Positions 1-10,157 are shown, numbered from the stretch's first letter. The stretch is DNA of 64,000 nt from Erwinia piriflorinigrans CFBP 5888 (GCF_001050515.1 NZ_CAHS01000015.1:248001-312000), one strand, 5' to 3'. Notes: a model not told the origin generated them from the letters alone. A program made the numbers and translations.

Positions 1-1641
1 GACGAACAGGAAGGAGCCGGGCTGGTAGATGGGGTGGCTGACTCGCCGTCAGTCGTTGAAGTCAGGCAGTCCGGCGTTCTGGTCTATAACACCATCGTTC
101 CCGCTGGTCCTTTTCGACTACAGGGGTTTTCCCTGCTTAACACACGCTCGGATCTGGAAGTCACCCTGACCGGCAGTAACGGGGAGGCACGCCAATTTAC
201 CGTCCCTGCCTCCACGCTGCTGGTACACGCACCCGTGGTATCGCCGGGTATCTCTTTCGGTGCAGGGCGTATCGAACAGCATGATGGGATCAAACCGCTG
301 GTGGGAACCATCGCCACAGGCTGGCAACTGACGCCCTATAGCGGACTGTACGCGGGACTGATCGTATCGTCCCCCTGGAGAGCCGGAGCACTCAGCCTGG
401 ATACCCAACTGTTTGCTCCGACACGGCTTAACCTCCAGACGACAATTGCTCAGGATGCAAAACATGCAGCTGCCGGAACGTCAACATCCGCCCTCCTCAG
501 CCACAGCCTTACCGAGCGCCTGAGCTTTAGTGCAAATGGACGTCAGCAAACATCAGGCTACCGTGAACTGAGTGATGCACTGGTCAGCATGCGGCACGAT
601 AACCCCAACGGCATGAGCCGTAGTCGCTATCAGTGGGGAAGCGGTCTCAGTTGGTCAACAGACGCGGTGGGAAGCCTGTCACTGTCATGGGGCCGCACAA
701 CCACATTTGCTGGCGCACAAAACGATTATCTTCGCGCAGGCTGGAACCAACAGTTGGGTTGCGCATGGCTGGGACTCAGCCTTGAACATGACTCCGGCAC
801 CTTGAGTGGTCAAAATGACGATCGTCTGTATGCCTCTCTCAGCATACCTGTAGGTGATAAACGCGAGATCAACAGCTTCCTGAATGCGACAAAACGCAGC
901 GCACGGAGCGGTATCCGCTACAGCGATCGCGCCAGTCGGGATCTCAACTGGAGCATTGCCAGCGAACGCGACTTGCGTAACGACCGGACCTCGGCAAGCG
1001 GTAGTCTGAGTACGATAACGCGCGTTAGCCAACTTGGTGCCAGCATCAATCATAACAGCAATAATTATACCAGTTGGTCGACGCAAGCCAGTGGCACAGC
1101 GGTACTGCATGCTGATGGATTGACCTTTTCACCTCATCGCGTTTCCGATACTTTCGGCGTTGCACAAGTGGGTGATGAGTCGGGCGTACGCATCGACACG
1201 CCAGCAGGGCCGGTCTGGACTGACTGGCGCGGCTATGCCGTTCTGCCTGTGTTAAACGGTTACCGCAGCTCCAACATTCAGGTCGATACCCGGAGCTTGA
1301 AGAAAAATGTCGATATCGCCAACGCGTGGAAAGAAACTGACCTGGCTCACGGTGCTGTCGGTAAGGTGAATTTTGAGGTGGTACAAACCCGCCGGGTGTT
1401 GGTCAATGCGCAAATGGCGGATGGGAGCAAACTCCCTCGTGGTGCAAGCCTGTTTGATGAAGATGGCCGTCTGGTGACGATTGTGGCTGATGATGGAACG
1501 GTTTTCGTCCCGGATGCGGCAGTTGATATGACTCTGGAAGTGCAAAGTGCGGGTGCATCGCTTTGCACGATGAATCTCACGCTGCCAAAGAAGGCGGGAT
1601 CTTCGCAGCTGTACGAAAACGCAACGGCAACCTGCCAGTAA
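1..1641 (+). CDS. Fimbrial outer-membrane usher protein (FimD/PapC family), 5' end outside the window
   Basis: The reading frame is open from base 1, so this is the C-terminal 546 codons of a longer usher; the GTG at 34 is internal. The first visible part (VEVRQSG, then a VPAGPF-type segment and DLEVTLTGSNG) resembles the middle of usher proteins, where the plug and beta-barrel meet. Long alternating beta-strand sequence follows, and the last 150 residues look like the C-terminal periplasmic domains that receive chaperone-subunit complexes. Ushers form the outer-membrane pore through which chaperone-usher pili are assembled. The next gene starts 9 nt downstream and encodes a small exported subunit-like protein, which fits a fimbrial operon. 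Chaperone and major pilin genes are not visible and are presumably upstream. The family is clear, but the fimbrial type cannot be given. Confidence 0.85.
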   Translation, partial: DEQEGAGLVDGVADSPSVVEVRQSGVLVYNTIVPAGPFRLQGFSLLNTRSDLEVTLTGSNGEARQFTVPASTLLVHAPVVSPGISFGAGRIEQHDGIKPLVGTIATGWQLTPYSGLYAGLIVSSPWRAGALSLDTQLFAPTRLNLQTTIAQDAKHAAAGTSTSALLSHSLTERLSFSANGRQQTSGYRELSDALVSMRHDNPNGMSRSRYQWGSGLSWSTDAVGSLSLSWGRTTTFAGAQNDYLRAGWNQQLGCAWLGLSLEHDSGTLSGQNDDRLYASLSIPVGDKREINSFLNATKRSARSGIRYSDRASRDLNWSIASERDLRNDRTSASGSLSTITRVSQLGASINHNSNNYTSWSTQASGTAVLHADGLTFSPHRVSDTFGVAQVGDESGVRIDTPAGPVWTDWRGYAVLPVLNGYRSSNIQVDTRSLKKNVDIANAWKETDLAHGAVGKVNFEVVQTRRVLVNAQMADGSKLPRGASLFDEDGRLVTIVADDGTVFVPDAAVDMTLEVQSAGASLCTMNLTLPKKAGSSQLYENATATCQ

Positions 1642-1650
1642 GGATACGGA

Positions 1651-2247
1651 ATGAGAGTATTTTACAGAACGTGGATATTGCCCTTGTTAATGGCAATCAG
1701 CCACCCCAGCACTGCCGAACCCAACCACGGTATTGATAACCTTTTCACACCACAGCGGATGCCTGATGCTCACTGCACAATCTCTGTCAGTAACCCGTTT
1801 GTCGACTACGGTGTGATGTCACGTTGGCAGATGCAGGATTTGCCAAACAGACAGGTTACTCCCGGCATCCGCTCGACGATGGTGAACGTGGTCTGCCCAC
1901 ATTCACGGCCAATAAAGCTATTGGTCCAGGGAGAGGTCAACGAAACAGGTCATCTGCGCTATGGTGACCGTGGTTATACCCGGTTCCGCTTGTTGGATGT
2001 TGAGCTGGACGGCAATGCGGCAGAGTTACGTCCACTTTCGCCAGATGGTGCACTGGCAGAGGCTGCCAGTGAAGCATTAGCGTTGGCATCGGGCCAACGG
2101 CTGATCGCCGTTTCCTCCGGGCGAGTGATTGAGGGAAAAATGCTAACGGCACGTCTGGAGATACAACCCACTTTAGGTGAAGAAAATGCACGAGTCAGCA
2201 GCATGCACCGCAGTGAATCACAGTTAACGCTGACGCTAATTGATTAG
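1651..2247 (+). CDS. Fimbrial minor subunit or tip adhesin-like exported protein
   Basis: A 198-residue protein with an N-terminal signal peptide (positive start, hydrophobic stretch to about residue 20, predicted cut after STA). The mature part is beta-rich with a cysteine near residue 42 and a second in the VNVVCPHSR segment near residue 85, the spacing expected for the disulfide of pilin-fold subunits. It ends in alternating hydrophobic residues (QLTLTLID), as donor-strand subunits often do. It follows the usher gene by 9 nt, so it is probably the last gene of the same operon and a minor or tip subunit. I do not recognise a specific family. The role comes mainly from context. Confidence 0.65.
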   Translation: MRVFYRTWILPLLMAISHPSTAEPNHGIDNLFTPQRMPDAHCTISVSNPFVDYGVMSRWQMQDLPNRQVTPGIRSTMVNVVCPHSRPIKLLVQGEVNETGHLRYGDRGYTRFRLLDVELDGNAAELRPLSPDGALAEAASEALALASGQRLIAVSSGRVIEGKMLTARLEIQPTLGEENARVSSMHRSESQLTLTLID

Positions 2248-2263
2248 AAGTGCAGTTCAAACT

Positions 2264-2294
2264 CGCAGTAAGCCAGCAGGTCTGACTTACTGCG
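2264..2294. terminator. Hairpin between convergent genes
   Basis: Perfect 9-bp arms CGCAGTAAG and CTTACTGCG, with a further inner CAG/CTG pairing, lie between the convergent fimbrial and mppA genes. There is no T-run on either side, so termination is plausible but not certain. Confidence 0.45.
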
Positions 2295-2300
2295 GGAGGC

Positions 2301-3917
2301 CTAGTGCTTCAGGATATACATCGTGCGGCTGTAGGCAATATCTTCCGGGTTGGTAATGGGATACCCCTTAACGTACGGTTTTATCAGCCTGGCGTTGGTG
2401 AATTGATAGACCGGAGCAATCGGTGCCCAATCGGCGATAATCTGCTCCGCCCGGTTATAGTCATCATTACGCCGTTTAGCGTCGGTCTCACGGCTGGCCT
2501 TCGCCAACAGACCGTCATACTCGCTGTTGCTAAAGCGGGACATATTACCGCTATGTGTGGACGTCAGCAGACTGAGGAAGCTAGACGGTTCGTTATAATC
2601 GCCTACCCAGGATGCGCGGATGACGTCAAAATTTCCGCTGTTACGGCTATCGATATAAGTCTTCCACTCCTGATTCTGTAGCCTGACATTCACACCGAGA
2701 TTTTTCTTCCACATTGAGGCAACCGCGATAGCCAGCTTCTTATTGTTTTCGGAAGTGTTATACAGCAGCGTTAAATCAAGCGGACGATCGGGACCATAAC
2801 CCGCCGCTGCCAGCAGCGTTTTAGCCTGGGTATTTAATGCATCCTGCCTGTGCTGCTGGATGAAACTCTGCTGCGGGTGAAAACCGGCGGTCACATCCGG
2901 CGTAAAATGCCAGGCCGGTTTTTCGCCGGTTCCCAGCACCTTACCCGCTATCACCTGGCGGTCAATCGTCCAGGACAGCGCCTTGCGTACCCGCACGTCA
3001 GCAGTCGGCCCCTTCTGCGTATTGAACGCATAGTAGTAAGTTCCTAGCTGATCCGGGGTATAGATCTCGCCCGGCAGCTGTTTTTTCAACAGGCCGTACA
3101 GCTCTTTCGGGAATGACTCGGTGATATCAATATCCCCTGCCCGGTAACGCTTGGTGGCGCTGGACTCCTCACTGATCGGCACAAAGGTCACTTTGGTCAG
3201 AACGGTGTGGGCGTTATCCCAATAATTCTCATTCTTCACCAGTTCCAGCTTTTCATTCACCACCCGACTATGTAACTCATAGGCACCGTTGCCCACCAGG
3301 TTGCCGGGGCGCGTCCATAGCTCACCGTATTGCGCAATAGCTTTTTGTGGTACCGGAAACAGGCTGAAGTTGGAAGTCAGACTCACAAACCAGGGGAGTG
3401 GTTTATCAAGCGTGACTTTCAAATGGGTGGCATCAATGGCACTGACACCCAGCTTATCCGCAGGCATCTGGCCTTTAACAATCGCGTCTGCATTGGCAAT
3501 CCCAGCCAATCCTGCGAACCAGGCAAAGGTAGAGCTGGTTTTTGGGTCCACCAGTCGCCGCCAGCTGTAAACAAAATCTTCGGCTGTGACAGGGTCACCG
3601 TTAGACCAGCGTGCATCTTTCCTTAGCGTAAATACCCAGGTGATATTGTCTTGAGTTTGCCAACTGCTTGCGACACCGGGAACGATGTTGCCGCTGGCAT
3701 CTTGGTTGGTCAACCCTTCGAACAGATCGCGGATCACCGGGATTTCCGGCAGGCCCACCGCTTTCGCCGGGTCGATCGAAGCGGGTTCGTCTTTGATGTG
3801 CCGCACAATTTCCTGCCGCTGCGCCAGCTGGGCCCCCGGCGGGACGTCCGCAGCGTGCGCTACCGAGGTAATAATCAGGGCCAATACGGCCAGCGGAATG
3901 GGTGATGGCTCGCTCAT
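2301..3917 (-). CDS. mppA: Periplasmic murein tripeptide-binding protein MppA
   Basis: A 538-residue family-5 extracellular solute-binding protein, about the length of E. coli MppA/OppA. It has a signal peptide cut near AHA/A at residue 22, though without the usual lysine or arginine at the extreme N terminus. Characteristic segments are RHIKDEPASIDPAKAVGLPE, DLFEGL, YYYAFNTQKGPTAD and GTGEKPAWHFTPDVTAG, which follow E. coli MppA rather than OppA. MppA captures L-Ala-gamma-D-Glu-meso-DAP released in murein recycling and passes it to the Opp permease, whose genes lie at the far end of this window. The next gene on this strand side, ycjG, acts on the same recycled peptide. An AAGGAT ribosome site lies just upstream of the ATG. 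The gene is monocistronic by its spacing. Confidence 0.9.
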   Translation of the reverse strand: MSEPSPIPLAVLALIITSVAHAADVPPGAQLAQRQEIVRHIKDEPASIDPAKAVGLPEIPVIRDLFEGLTNQDASGNIVPGVASSWQTQDNITWVFTLRKDARWSNGDPVTAEDFVYSWRRLVDPKTSSTFAWFAGLAGIANADAIVKGQMPADKLGVSAIDATHLKVTLDKPLPWFVSLTSNFSLFPVPQKAIAQYGELWTRPGNLVGNGAYELHSRVVNEKLELVKNENYWDNAHTVLTKVTFVPISEESSATKRYRAGDIDITESFPKELYGLLKKQLPGEIYTPDQLGTYYYAFNTQKGPTADVRVRKALSWTIDRQVIAGKVLGTGEKPAWHFTPDVTAGFHPQQSFIQQHRQDALNTQAKTLLAAAGYGPDRPLDLTLLYNTSENNKKLAIAVASMWKKNLGVNVRLQNQEWKTYIDSRNSGNFDVIRASWVGDYNEPSSFLSLLTSTHSGNMSRFSNSEYDGLLAKASRETDAKRRNDDYNRAEQIIADWAPIAPVYQFTNARLIKPYVKGYPITNPEDIAYSRTMYILKH

Positions 3918-4119
3918 ATACGATATCCTTACCTGTCAGAGTCGTTTGATATAAGGTGTATTATGGCTAGCAGCGGCACATTAACGCAAATTATCCGCCG
4001 GGAAACAGCGTTTTAATTGTCAGCGCCTGTGGTTGACCTCGTCGACCGAAGCACTCATTCTGCCCCCCGAGTTTATTGCCCAAATACACTGAATAAAGGT
4101 GGAACGGCGCGGCTGACCG

Positions 4120-5088
4120 CTATGTGAGCGCAATATGCCCACGGTGGAATGCCAGCGCCGGTTCAGCATCTATCGCCAGCCAGCTTGGGCCATCAAAATC
4201 GATGAAGCGCGCGGCCGGCACCAGCGGCAGCGCCGCCCGGATAGCGCGGGAAGTGCACAGCATACAGCCCAGCATAATAGCCAATCCCTGCTGTTGAGCA
4301 ACATGTGCCAGCTCCAGCGCTGCGGTCAGTCCACCGGTTTTATCCAGTTTGATATTGACCATTTCATAGCGTCCGCGCAGTGCAGACAGGCTGTCAGCAG
4401 TATGACAGCTTTCGTCAGCACAGATTGGCAGTGGATGGACGAAGTTTTCCAACGCTGCGTCATCGCCGGCCGGCAACGGTTGCTCCAGCATGGCGACGTG
4501 CAGATCCGCCAGCAGCTGACATCGCGATGCCAGCCCTTCACTGTGCCAGGACTCATTGGCATCAACGATCAGCATCGCCTGTGGAACCGCGCTGCGGATC
4601 GCGACCAGGCGCTCAGCAATCAAATGGTCATCCAGCTTAATTTTTATCAGCGTGGCACCATTTTCCCAAAGCGCCAGTGCGCTACTGGCCATCATTTCCG
4701 GCACATCGATGCAAACGGTCTGCGCTGTTTCAATCTGCACGGGGGGCGTTGTATGGGTTAATTGCCAGAGACTCTGCGCAGCAGAACGTGCTTCCAGATC
4801 CCACAGCGCGCTGTCGATAGCGTTACGCGCCGCACCGGCCGGTAAGCGCTGTTGCAGCGCGGCGCGCGTTAATCCCTGCTCAATCTCTGGGATCAGCGGC
4901 GCGATTTGCGCCAGCACCGATGCATCCGTTTCGCCGTAACGCGCATAAGGGGTGCATTCGCCAATCCCCTTCACGCCGTTCTCCTCCAGTTCCACCACCA
5001 CAATCCCCGCTTCCAGGCGCGCACCACGCGCGATAACAAATGCACTGTGCAATGGCCAGCTTTCTGGATAGACCCTCACTGCTCTCAT
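4120..5088 (-). CDS. ycjG: L-Ala-D/L-Glu epimerase (enolase superfamily)
   Basis: A 322-residue protein with the muconate-lactonizing subgroup layout: an N-terminal capping domain, then a barrel carrying the base motif IKIKLDD near residue 147, metal ligands in IVDANESW, LEQPLP and CADES, and a second lysine in NIKLDKTGG. This set of residues is typical of dipeptide epimerases. The enzyme interconverts L-Ala-D-Glu and L-Ala-L-Glu in degradation of murein peptides. Position between mppA and tpx matches E. coli ycjG, where mpaA and two other genes also occur between it and mppA; they are absent here. tpx is divergent, with about 115 bp between the starts. Confidence 0.9.
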   Translation of the reverse strand: MRAVRVYPESWPLHSAFVIARGARLEAGIVVVELEENGVKGIGECTPYARYGETDASVLAQIAPLIPEIEQGLTRAALQQRLPAGAARNAIDSALWDLEARSAAQSLWQLTHTTPPVQIETAQTVCIDVPEMMASSALALWENGATLIKIKLDDHLIAERLVAIRSAVPQAMLIVDANESWHSEGLASRCQLLADLHVAMLEQPLPAGDDAALENFVHPLPICADESCHTADSLSALRGRYEMVNIKLDKTGGLTAALELAHVAQQQGLAIMLGCMLCTSRAIRAALPLVPAARFIDFDGPSWLAIDAEPALAFHRGHIALT

Positions 5089-5205
5089 ACTGAGTTCCTT
5101 AACAGGTTCGCTTTAAGCTGCTCTAATGGTACTTTACGGGTTCATGCTTTTAGTGTGACTGACACTGAAGACGATAAAACATCATAAACAATAAAAGGAT
5201 AGATT

Positions 5206-5709
5206 ATGTCTCAGACCGTACATCTTCAGGGCAATCCGGTTACCGTTGATGGCCAGTTGCCAACACCTGGCCAGACGGCGCAACCTTTCACTCTGGTCGC
5301 TAAAGACCTTTCAGATGTTTCACTTTCACATTACGCGGGAAAACGTAAGGTACTGAATATCTTCCCCAGTGTTGATACCGGCGTGTGTGCCACTTCAGTA
5401 CGTAAGTTCAACCAACTGGCCAGCGAGCTCACCCATACCGTGGTGTTGTGCATCTCGGCCGATCTGCCGTTTGCGCAGTCACGTTTCTGTGGTTCAGATG
5501 GCTTAAGCAACGTCGTGACCCTTTCTACCCTGCGCGGCACCGCTTTCCTTAAAGATTACGGCGTTGCTATTATCGATGGCCCGTTAAATGGCCTTGCCGC
5601 ACGCGCCGTCGTGGTGCTTGACGAGAATGACCAGGTGATTTACAGCCAGTTGGTTGATGAAATTTCCTCAGAGCCGGATTACGACGCGGCTTTGGCAAGT
5701 CTAAAGTAA
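5206..5709 (+). CDS. tpx: Thiol peroxidase (lipid hydroperoxide peroxidase)
   Basis: A 167-residue atypical 2-Cys peroxiredoxin, the usual length. The peroxidatic cysteine is Cys61 in DTGVCATS and the resolving cysteine is Cys95 in FCGSDG; both match E. coli Tpx. It reduces organic and hydrogen peroxides in the periplasm or cytosolic face using thioredoxin. An AAAAGGA ribosome site stands about 6 nt before the ATG. The gene is single, followed by a strong hairpin. It converges on tyrR, the same order as in E. coli. Confidence 0.96.
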   Translation: MSQTVHLQGNPVTVDGQLPTPGQTAQPFTLVAKDLSDVSLSHYAGKRKVLNIFPSVDTGVCATSVRKFNQLASELTHTVVLCISADLPFAQSRFCGSDGLSNVVTLSTLRGTAFLKDYGVAIIDGPLNGLAARAVVVLDENDQVIYSQLVDEISSEPDYDAALASLK

Positions 5710-5721
5710 TTCTCACAACGT

Positions 5722-5747
5722 GGCGCCCCCGATTAGGGGCGCCCTTT
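5722..5747 (+). terminator. tpx terminator
   Basis: GGCGCCCC/GGGGCGCC arms with a 6-nt loop, 13 nt after the tpx stop, followed by CTTTGCC. A GC-rich stem with a short T stretch fits an intrinsic terminator. Confidence 0.75.
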
Positions 5748-5763
5748 GCCTGCCGCAATACGC

Positions 5764-7338
5764 TTAGCTGCCCGTGTCTTGGTGGCTTTTCTTTTGGCTG
5801 ATGCCATACTCACGCAATTTATTGGCAATTGCCGTATGGGAAACCCCCAGTCGTTTTGCCAACTTGCGCGTGCTGGGATAGGCAAGATAAAGCCGGGTCA
5901 ATATTGAAGACTCAAAGCGGCTGGTAATTTCATCCAGCGTCCCCTCAATCGCCTCTTCTCCTAATGGCAGCGCCATGACATGCTCCGGCAACATAATATC
6001 CTGCGGGCGCACTTCATTGCCTTCCAGCTGGGTTAATGCCCGATACAGCGAGTTTTTCAGCTGCCGCACGTTGCCAGGCCAGGCGTAGCGAGTCAGAAAG
6101 GCATTAAGCTGTGAAGACAGTTTAGGCCGTGCCACACCCAACTCATCAGCAAACCGCGCAACGAGCATTTCCGTCAGTGGCAGAATATCCTGTGGGCGGT
6201 CGCGCAGCGGCGGCAGATTCAGCGTCAGCACATTAAGTCGATAGTACAGGTCTTCACGGAAGTCACCGCGTTGTACCAGCTCCAACAGATTCTTCTGCGT
6301 AGCGCAGATCACACGAACATCAACGTGAACCTCGTGTTCTTCCCCTACGCGTCGGAAAGTGCCGTCATTAAGAAAGCGCAGCAGTTTGGTCTGCATGCGT
6401 GGTGACATTTCGCCAATTTCATCCAGCAGCACCGAGCCGCCGCTGGCCTGCTCGAAAAAGCCTTTCTTGCCCTCAAGGGCATTGGGATAGGCCCCCGGCG
6501 CGTGACCAAATAGCTCACTTTCCGCAACATCATCAGGCAGTGAGGCGCAGTTGAGAGCAAGGAACGGCTTTTTCCCGCGCGCGCTGCGCAGGTGGCATGC
6601 CGCTGCCAGCATATCTTTTCCTGTGCCGGTATCCCCGACGATCAGCAGCGGAGCATCCAGCATCGCCAGCTTACGGGCCTGATCGACAACCTGGCGCATC
6701 CTGGGGCTAACCGCAACAATGTGCTGAAAATCAGAGTCGTCATTGACCGCCAGCTTTTGCAACTGCTGGCCCATGCGCGCCGTTGACTTTAGCAGCACCA
6801 CGCCGCCCACCGGATTAGGTGCCGTCTGCCCTTCATCCTGAGCATATACCGGCGTCACCTCCATGAGAAAATCTCTCCCCTGAAGCACCACATGATGTGC
6901 TTCAGGCTCAATGCGTTCACTTTCCAGCCAGCGCTGAAAGTTGAAGCCGGAAATAAGCGAACCGGCATTATAGTTGCGCATTTTTTCTTCGTTAAGGGCA
7001 AACAGTGTCTGTGCGGCAGGGTTAGCCAGCTCAACTTTGCTTTTCAAGTCGATAGAAAAAACCGGCTCCGGCAGGGCGATCAATAGCGCACTTAGCGCAC
7101 GATGTTCGCGTTCCGAAGGGAGATAGGAGACGGTACGAACATCGGTAACGCCGGAAATGCGGCGGATCTCCGCCATCAGCTGGCTGAACGCGTCGAAACC
7201 AAGATTAGAAAAGTTGAGATAGATGCGGCCGATGGCGGCAATTTCAATGCCACGGAGATCGATACTGCGTTCAACCAACAGGTCCAGCAGTTCGCGGGTC
7301 AGGCCGATTCTATCCTGGCAAAAAACTTCAAGACGCAT
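5764..7338 (-). CDS. tyrR: Transcriptional regulator TyrR of aromatic amino acid genes
   Basis: A 524-residue protein with an N-terminal ACT domain (start MRLEVFCQDR), a PAS region around residues 80-115, an AAA+ domain with Walker A GDTGTGKD at 235-242, and a C-terminal helix-turn-helix (STRKLAKRLGVSHTAIANKLREYG). TyrR represses or activates aromatic amino acid synthesis and transport genes with tyrosine, phenylalanine or tryptophan as effectors. A notable feature is GAYPNA at residues 282-287, where sigma-54 activators carry GAFTGA; E. coli TyrR lacks this loop as I recall it. The gene is convergent with tpx. Confidence 0.95.
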   Translation of the reverse strand: MRLEVFCQDRIGLTRELLDLLVERSIDLRGIEIAAIGRIYLNFSNLGFDAFSQLMAEIRRISGVTDVRTVSYLPSEREHRALSALLIALPEPVFSIDLKSKVELANPAAQTLFALNEEKMRNYNAGSLISGFNFQRWLESERIEPEAHHVVLQGRDFLMEVTPVYAQDEGQTAPNPVGGVVLLKSTARMGQQLQKLAVNDDSDFQHIVAVSPRMRQVVDQARKLAMLDAPLLIVGDTGTGKDMLAAACHLRSARGKKPFLALNCASLPDDVAESELFGHAPGAYPNALEGKKGFFEQASGGSVLLDEIGEMSPRMQTKLLRFLNDGTFRRVGEEHEVHVDVRVICATQKNLLELVQRGDFREDLYYRLNVLTLNLPPLRDRPQDILPLTEMLVARFADELGVARPKLSSQLNAFLTRYAWPGNVRQLKNSLYRALTQLEGNEVRPQDIMLPEHVMALPLGEEAIEGTLDEITSRFESSILTRLYLAYPSTRKLAKRLGVSHTAIANKLREYGISQKKSHQDTGS

Positions 7339-7440
7339 GCGTTTCCCTTGTTATTACAGTGCAAACCCTATCCGCAGATAATACGCTATCCCTCGCCGGG
7401 CCAGAAGTACTCTGTCATGAAAAGTTGACACTTAGGCAGA

Positions 7441-8496
7441 CTACTGTGCTTTTTTATCACTTCCTTGCAGGCTTTCTTTCAGTTGCGCCATCAGCTCACG
7501 TCGGAAGTCGCCAAGTCGCGGTTTATCTTCTTCCAGCCACGGCAGCGGGCGGCAAAGCTCCATTGCCTTAATGCCAAGCCGGGCGGTTAACAGACCCGCA
7601 CCGATCCCCTGTGCTGCCCGGGTGGAGAGTCGGGCGGCAATATCTTGTGACACCCAATCCATTCCGACTTCGCTGACCAGCTCTGACGCCCCGGCAAATG
7701 CCATGTTCAGTAGTACCATACGGAAAAGCCTGATACGGCTGAAATAGCCAAGTTCGATGCCATACAGTGCGGCGATACGATTGACCAGACGCAGGTTGCG
7801 CCAGGCAATAAATGCCATATCCACCAGCGCTAGCGGACTGACGGCAATCATCAGCGCTGACTCAGCGGCTGAACGACTGATTTCACGCCGTGCTTTGCGA
7901 TCCAACACCGGCTGCACCAACTGTGCATACAGCACGACCACTTCACGATCGTTATGGGTTTCATGCAGTGATGCCTGCCATCGTTGCAGCGCCGGATGCC
8001 CCGCTTCCAGCTCCGCCTGCTGTGCCAGCTTTTCGCAGAAGGAACGACCTTTGCCAATACTGTGACTGGCCAGCAGCTCACGCGCCACATCACGCTCTTC
8101 TGCGCGTTCGCGCAAACGATACAGGCGACGCCACTCGCTAATCAACGATCCGGCTCCGGCGGCCACGATCAATGTGCCAGCCGCGCCAGCCCCCAAAGCA
8201 ATCCAGTCTGCCGCGATCCAGGCGTGGTACAACGACTGCACGCCCTGGGCGATAACACTGACGGCAAACAGGCCCAACCCGGCGGTGACCATTTTACGCC
8301 ACAGGCTGCGTTTCGGCCGCAGCGCTGCCTCCACAGCCTGTTCGCCTGCACCTTCAGGTGCTGTCTCTGTTGCAGGATCTGCGGCAATAAAGCGATCCTG
8401 CCGGTCGACAAAAGCCTGCGGCTGGCGCACAGCCGTCACCCGCTCTTCCTTTAGCGGCTGGGCAAAATCGATACGTGGTTTAATCGGTGCGTTCAT
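7441..8496 (-). CDS. ycjF: UPF0283 inner-membrane protein YcjF
   Basis: A 351-residue protein of the YcjF family. The first 65 residues are charged and soluble. Two hydrophobic segments follow, near residues 70-90 ([13 protein letters not shown]) and 97-116 ([17 protein letters not shown]), with a further hydrophobic region near residues 210-230. It overlaps ycjX by 4 nt, so the two are translationally coupled. In E. coli, ycjX and ycjF are induced with the psp genes. The molecular function is unknown. Confidence 0.9.
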   Translation of the reverse strand: MNAPIKPRIDFAQPLKEERVTAVRQPQAFVDRQDRFIAADPATETAPEGAGEQAVEAALRPKRSLWRKMVTAGLGLFAVSVIAQGVQSLYHAWIAADWIALGAGAAGTLIVAAGAGSLISEWRRLYRLRERAEERDVARELLASHSIGKGRSFCEKLAQQAELEAGHPALQRWQASLHETHNDREVVVLYAQLVQPVLDRKARREISRSAAESALMIAVSPLALVDMAFIAWRNLRLVNRIAALYGIELGYFSRIRLFRMVLLNMAFAGASELVSEVGMDWVSQDIAARLSTRAAQGIGAGLLTARLGIKAMELCRPLPWLEEDKPRLGDFRRELMAQLKESLQGSDKKAQ

Positions 8497-9890
8497 CGCA
8501 GCTTATCTCCCAGTAAAAATTCCAGCGCCGCATCCATACGGATATGCGGCAAAGGACGATCGATATCTACATCCTGCGGGCGGAACTGTTCAAAATGGAA
8601 GCCCTGCTCTTGCCAGAATACGCTGCCGGGCAGACGGGCAGGAACCTCACCTGGGTAAACGGTCAGCTCATGATTATCCGCCAGCCGGTGACCCCGCAGC
8701 GCCGGGATGCTCTCTCCCTGATGATCGACCCGACCGCTCTGTGTGGCCTGCACTGAAGCCAGCCCCGCACAATCCATTGTGATCCCTTCAAAAGCGGCAT
8801 TCTGCCAGGCATCTTGTACCAACTGCTGTAACAAAGAGACCAGATTGGCATGCTGGTCAGCCGTGACATGGTCACTTTTTGTCGCGGCAAACATCAGCTT
8901 GTCAATCACCGGTGAGAACAGGCGTCGAAACAGGGTACGCTGACCGTAAGAGAAACTTTGCATCAGCTGCGTCAGCGCCAGACGCATATCGTTAAATGCC
9001 TGCGGCCCGCTGTTGAGAGGTTGCAGGCAGTCGACGAGTACGATTTGTCGGTCAAAACGCAGGAAGTGATTTTTGTAGAAACCCTTCACGACGTGTTGGC
9101 AATAATATTGATAGCGCGCGCGGAGCGTACCGATATTGCTGGAGGCCTCAGCCTGCATCAAACGCGTTTCCGCCCCTTCCTCTATCGTTGGCCACGGGAA
9201 AAACTGGAGAGCCGGTGCACCAGCCATCTCTCCGGGCAGCACAAAGCGTCCGGGCTGGATAAAATGTAAGCCTTCCTGCTTACAGAGCTGTAAATATTCT
9301 GTCCAGGCAGCGGCAATCTCCGCCAGCCGATTTTCGTCAGCGGGAGCGAACGGATCCAGCCCGGAGCACAGCTCCCGCCAGCGCTGCGCCCAGATGGCAC
9401 GATCGCCCTGCAAAAGCCCGGTCATCTGGCGTGACCAGCTCAGATAGTCCTGCGCCAGCATGGGCAAATCAAGCAGCCATTCTCCTGGATAGTCGACGAT
9501 TTCAAGATAGAGGGTTGAGGTATCTTTGAAGTGACGCAGCAGCGAATCACGAGAACGGTAACGCAGCGCAAGGCGCATTTCACTGACGCCGCGCGTTGGC
9601 GTAGGCCAGCTTGGTGGCGTGCCGTACAGCTGTGCCAGCCCTTCATCATAGGTAAAACGAGTCAGACCAAGATCGCGCTGCGCGACGCGTTTCACGCCGA
9701 GCAGGCGCTGTTCGCGCGCTGCGGAAAACAGCGGCAGACGCGCGCCAGCATTGACATTAAGCAGTTGATTAACCAGGGAGGTTATAAACGCGGTTTTGCC
9801 GCTACGGCTCAGTCCGGTAACAGCCAAACGCAGATGGCGATCCACGCCGCGATTGACCAGAGACAGCAATTCATTTTGTAGTCTTTTCAT
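8493..9890 (-). CDS. ycjX: YcjX family P-loop protein (DUF463)
   Basis: A 465-residue GTPase-like protein with Walker [11 protein letters not shown] near residue 26, a DYPGEW segment as a Walker B/G3-like motif, and TKSD near residue 337 as a G4-like nucleotide specificity motif. The family accompanies the phage-shock operon in enterics and is thought to act in envelope stress; the exact reaction is unknown. It precedes ycjF with a 4-nt overlap, and pspD ends 40 nt upstream of its start. Transcription from the pspA promoter could continue into ycjXF. Confidence 0.92.
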   Translation of the reverse strand: MKRLQNELLSLVNRGVDRHLRLAVTGLSRSGKTAFITSLVNQLLNVNAGARLPLFSAAREQRLLGVKRVAQRDLGLTRFTYDEGLAQLYGTPPSWPTPTRGVSEMRLALRYRSRDSLLRHFKDTSTLYLEIVDYPGEWLLDLPMLAQDYLSWSRQMTGLLQGDRAIWAQRWRELCSGLDPFAPADENRLAEIAAAWTEYLQLCKQEGLHFIQPGRFVLPGEMAGAPALQFFPWPTIEEGAETRLMQAEASSNIGTLRARYQYYCQHVVKGFYKNHFLRFDRQIVLVDCLQPLNSGPQAFNDMRLALTQLMQSFSYGQRTLFRRLFSPVIDKLMFAATKSDHVTADQHANLVSLLQQLVQDAWQNAAFEGITMDCAGLASVQATQSGRVDHQGESIPALRGHRLADNHELTVYPGEVPARLPGSVFWQEQGFHFEQFRPQDVDIDRPLPHIRMDAALEFLLGDKLR

Positions 9891-9930
9891 CGGTGGCGAT
9901 AATGCCTTATCGGGTTATGTCGTCAATCGA

Positions 9931-10140
9931 TCAGGGTTTAACCCAGCGTGAGCTGGCCCCTTTGATTACGCGGCGGATAAGCGGTTCCAGCGCCCAGGCC
10001 AGGAAAATTTTCAGCGGCTTGCGCGCCACTGATTTCACCGCCCAGCCGCTTAGCCCCGCCGGGCCGTAGGTGATCGCGTTGATCAAAATAAATTTACCGG
10101 CTTTTTTGAGCGCCGGAGCATGTCGTTTTATATGACGCAT
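9931..10140 (-). CDS. pspD: Phage shock protein D
   Basis: A 69-residue protein, close to the usual 73. The core (ITYGPAGLSGWAVKSVARKPLK) matches E. coli PspD in its glycine-rich hydrophobic stretch and the basic SVARKPLK segment. It is a peripheral inner-membrane component of the Psp response of unclear role. It lies 17 nt after pspC in the pspABCD order. Confidence 0.88.
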   Translation of the reverse strand: MRHIKRHAPALKKAGKFILINAITYGPAGLSGWAVKSVARKPLKIFLAWALEPLIRRVIKGASSRWVKP

Positions 10141-10157
10141 CTTATTACCCCTTGAGG

